38,739 nt of DNA, from NCBI GenBank assembly GCA_029252865.1, contig JAQXAP010000155.1, positions 1 through 38,739 on the forward strand, read 5' to 3'. Source of the DNA: Polaribacter sp. (GTDB lineage Bacteria; Bacteroidota; Bacteroidia; Flavobacteriales; Flavobacteriaceae). The notes under the pieces were generated by a model that was not told the DNA's origin, did no database searches, and was given only the letters and a program-made list of their open reading frames with translations. This document shows, one piece after another, positions 36,016 to 38,739 of this stretch. Within the stretch, counting starts at the first letter, position 1. Each line of letters begins with the position of its first letter. A program made the position numbers and the translations under genes.

Positions 36016-36879
36016 TTAAAAATTTCGAAAAATATTTCTAAACTTTTTCGGTAATTCTTTAGAGATAGTCAATTTTTCTTTTGTAATTGGATGTGTAAAA
36101 TCCAAAGAAGCTGCATGTAGATACAAACCTTTTCCTTTTAAAATTTTATTCTCTAAAAAGTATTGTTTATCACCCAAAATAGGGTTTCCAATTGATAGCA
36201 GATGAATTCTAAGTTGATGTTTTCTTCCTGTTTTTGGTGATAGTTTAACTAAGTTTAAAAACTCAAAACGATCAGATTTTACAGATTCTAATACTTCATA
36301 ATCTGTGAGTGATTCTCTATTGTCAATAGAACAACTTATAGAGCCTTTACTCTTCATTTTGGCAATAGTAACTGCAAAATAGGTTTTCTGAATTTTTTTA
36401 TTTTCAAAAAGTTTATTTAAATATTGAATTGAAGCACTTGTTTTACCAACCAATAAAAGTCCACTTGTTGGATAATCTAATCGATGAACGGGTTTTGGTT
36501 TTACAGCATCAAATTGATTACTTTTTTTAAGGTTTTGAGTTAAACCATTTGCAATTGTTATAAATTTATTACCACTTACTAATATCCCTGCTGGTTTATG
36601 AATTATTGCCAAATAATCATCCTCGAATAAGACTTCTAAATCGAGTTTTAATCTTTCAAAAGTTGATGGTTTTTCTGATTCAAATAGTTCAATTTTTTCT
36701 CCACCAGAAATATATTTAGAGGTTGTTGCTAAATTGTTGTCAATAAAAATAAGTCCTTTTTTAATGGCCTTTTTAATACCTGATTTTGTGGGGATGGTAT
36801 TAAAAATTCCTACCCCATATTCTTGGAATCGAATAGCGTTTTCTTGTTTTTGTGCAATATGAGTTTCTACTAATTGCAT
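36016..36879 (-). CDS. RluA-family pseudouridine synthase
   Basis: AIIHKPAGILVSG, KPVHRLDYPTSGLLLVGKT, KTGRKHQLRIHLLSIGNPILGDKQY. Confidence 0.93.
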   Translation of the reverse strand: MQLVETHIAQKQENAIRFQEYGVGIFNTIPTKSGIKKAIKKGLIFIDNNLATTSKYISGGEKIELFESEKPSTFERLKLDLEVLFEDDYLAIIHKPAGILVSGNKFITIANGLTQNLKKSNQFDAVKPKPVHRLDYPTSGLLLVGKTSASIQYLNKLFENKKIQKTYFAVTIAKMKSKGSISCSIDNRESLTDYEVLESVKSDRFEFLNLVKLSPKTGRKHQLRIHLLSIGNPILGDKQYFLENKILKGKGLYLHAASLDFTHPITKEKLTISKELPKKFRNIFRNF

Positions 36880-37298
36880 TATTTCGCAAATAATTGACTC
36901 AGATTTTTAAAAGCTTTGAATTCTAAAGCGTTATTCTCAGGATCATTAAAAAACATTGTAGCTTGTTCACCAACTTTTCCTTTAAACCTAATACATGGTT
37001 CAATCACAAATTCTATTTCAGCAGTTTTTAATTTTTCCGCCAAGTTATGCCAATTATCCCAAGTTAAAACAACTCCAAAATGAGGAACAGGTACATCATG
37101 TCCATCAACAAGATTAGAGATTCTACAGGGGTTAAAATCATCTTTTTGATGAATAACTAATTGATGTCCAAAGAAATTGAAGTCTACCCAATATTCAGAA
37201 CTTCTGCCTTCTTCGCAGTTTAAAATATCTCTGTAAAAAGTTCTACATTTCTCCAAATCTTTTACAGGAATGGCTAAATGGAAAGGTTGTGTTTGCAT
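36879..37298 (-). CDS. VOC (glyoxalase/bleomycin resistance) superfamily protein
   Basis: [45 protein letters not shown]...[21 protein letters not shown] at 37298 preferred over TTG at 37313. Confidence 0.88.
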   Translation of the reverse strand: MQTQPFHLAIPVKDLEKCRTFYRDILNCEEGRSSEYWVDFNFFGHQLVIHQKDDFNPCRISNLVDGHDVPVPHFGVVLTWDNWHNLAEKLKTAEIEFVIEPCIRFKGKVGEQATMFFNDPENNALEFKAFKNLSQLFAK

Positions 37299-37338
37299 TT
37301 TTTTATGTTTCAAAGTTGTTATTTTTACTGATAGTTAA

Positions 37339-38739
37339 TTAAAACCCAACAGCAGTATCATCGCCTCTTTTATCTGCACCACCCTCTAACTTTCCATCAG
37401 GTAAAATGAGAATAGCATCAACTTTACCAATTATTAAAGAGTTTTTTTCTAAAATTTCATAACCTAAAGTATTAAGTTTTCTTTTAGTTGCTGTTTTAAA
37501 TCCATTAGGTTCCATTTTAATTACATCTGGTAACCATTGGTGATGAAACCTAGGTTGATTTACAGATTCTTGCATACCCATATTATAATCTACAACATTT
37601 AAAATATTTTGTAAAACTGAAGTAATTATAGTTGATCCTCCGGGAGTTCCTAATACCATTTTTAATTTGCCATCTTTTTCTATAATTGTTGGTGTCATGG
37701 AACTTAGCATTCGTTTTTCTGATGCAATCGAGTTAGCTTCAGAACCGATTAAACCATAGACATTTGGTACACCAGGTTTACTGCTGAAATCATCCATTTC
37801 ATTATTTAAAAAAAAACCTGCGCCTTTTACTAATACTTTTGAGCCGTAACCCGTGTTTAGCGTCGTGGTTACAGAAACAGCATTTCCAAATTGATCTATA
37901 ATAGAGTAGTGCGTAGTTTCGTTGCTTTCATAACCTAATACTTTCCCATGTGAAACTTCCGATGAGGGTGTTGCTTTATCCCAAGAAAAAGAAGCCATTC
38001 TTTGATTGATATATTCGGTGTCTGTTAAACTGTCAATAGGTATTTTTACAAAATCAATATCGCCTAAAAAGTTTGCTCTATCAGCATAAGATCTTCTCTC
38101 TGCTTCTGTTAATAATTGAATGTATTTAGTTGAGTTATGATTAATATTAGACAAATCAAAAGGCTCTAAAGATTTTAAGATTTGTGCTAAACAAATTCCA
38201 CCACTTGCAGGCAAAGTCATCGAAATTATTTTATGATTTTTGTAATAAAAAGATATGGGTTTTCTCCAAATTGCCTCGTATTTTTCTAAATCTTGTTTGG
38301 AAACAATTCCACCTAAATCAGTCACGTAATTTACAAATAAATCAGCTGTTTCTCCTCTGTAAAATCCGTCTTTTCCAAAATCACGAATCCTTTCTAAAGT
38401 CTGAGCTAACTCCTCCTGTTTCAGTAAGTCTCCTTTTTTCCATTCTTTTTGAAATAAAGTTTTATAATTATTTACTTTACTAATTTTCTTTGTACCACTA
38501 TTTATAGAATTTGCTTGTTTTTCTGTTACTTTAAATCCGTTTCTAGCCAAATCAATTGAGGGCTGAATTAACTCTTTGAAGGGTAAAGTTCCAAATTTCT
38601 CATACACTTCAAAAGTACCGGCTACAGAGCCAGGAATTCCAACGGCATTTGCTCCTAAAGTACTTTTGTTTTTAACAACATTGCCTAAAGAATCTAAATA
38701 CATATCTCTATGGGCAGTAATTGGAGCTTTCTCTCTAAA
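37339..38739 (-). CDS. ggt: Gamma-glutamyltransferase, 5' end beyond window edge
   Basis: ETTHYSIIDQFGNAVSVTTTLNTGYGSKVLVKGAGFFLNNEMDDFSSKPG, SSMTPTIIEKDGKLKMVLGTPGGSTIIT. Frame stays open upstream of the listed ATG (REKAPITAHRDMYLD). Confidence 0.95.
   Translation of the reverse strand, partial: FREKAPITAHRDMYLDSLGNVVKNKSTLGANAVGIPGSVAGTFEVYEKFGTLPFKELIQPSIDLARNGFKVTEKQANSINSGTKKISKVNNYKTLFQKEWKKGDLLKQEELAQTLERIRDFGKDGFYRGETADLFVNYVTDLGGIVSKQDLEKYEAIWRKPISFYYKNHKIISMTLPASGGICLAQILKSLEPFDLSNINHNSTKYIQLLTEAERRSYADRANFLGDIDFVKIPIDSLTDTEYINQRMASFSWDKATPSSEVSHGKVLGYESNETTHYSIIDQFGNAVSVTTTLNTGYGSKVLVKGAGFFLNNEMDDFSSKPGVPNVYGLIGSEANSIASEKRMLSSMTPTIIEKDGKLKMVLGTPGGSTIITSVLQNILNVVDYNMGMQESVNQPRFHHQWLPDVIKMEPNGFKTATKRKLNTLGYEILEKNSLIIGKVDAILILPDGKLEGGADKRGDDTAVGF

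Noticed and set aside
38184-38483. 99-aa plus-strand ORF inside ggt
   Set aside because: Antisense to a well-supported gamma-glutamyltransferase frame.

Overview
Chromosomal window of a low-GC Bacteroidota genome, probably Flavobacteriaceae judging by gene content and TAnnTTTG-type promoters. Coding is dense and mostly housekeeping. I see no rRNA, CRISPR array, transposase or prophage. Two genes run off the window edges: a Cys/Met-type PLP enzyme on the left and a gamma-glutamyltransferase on the right. The best candidate for a notable system is at 2192-7273. An XRE/S24 (LexA-like) repressor with an apparent Ala-Gly autocleavage site is divergent from a translationally coupled pair: a catalytically intact DinB polymerase and a second, short DnaE-type polymerase. 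Between them is a 35-bp imperfect palindrome (CTACAAnnATAAnCA..TGnTTATnnTTGTAG) plus a third half-site, overlapping both predicted promoters. This looks like a Bacteroidota-type SOS mutasome with its own operator. Other points of interest: tandem PPK2 kinases with a structured divergent intergenic region, an outer-membrane protein with three Gly-rich repeats next to an orphan FdhD/YdeP-type oxidoreductase, a protein made of two ~190-aa tandem repeats, a three-gene SurA/PpiC chaperone cluster, and three convergent gene pairs that share a TTAA stop tetranucleotide. All assignments come from reading the sequence; no database search was run.
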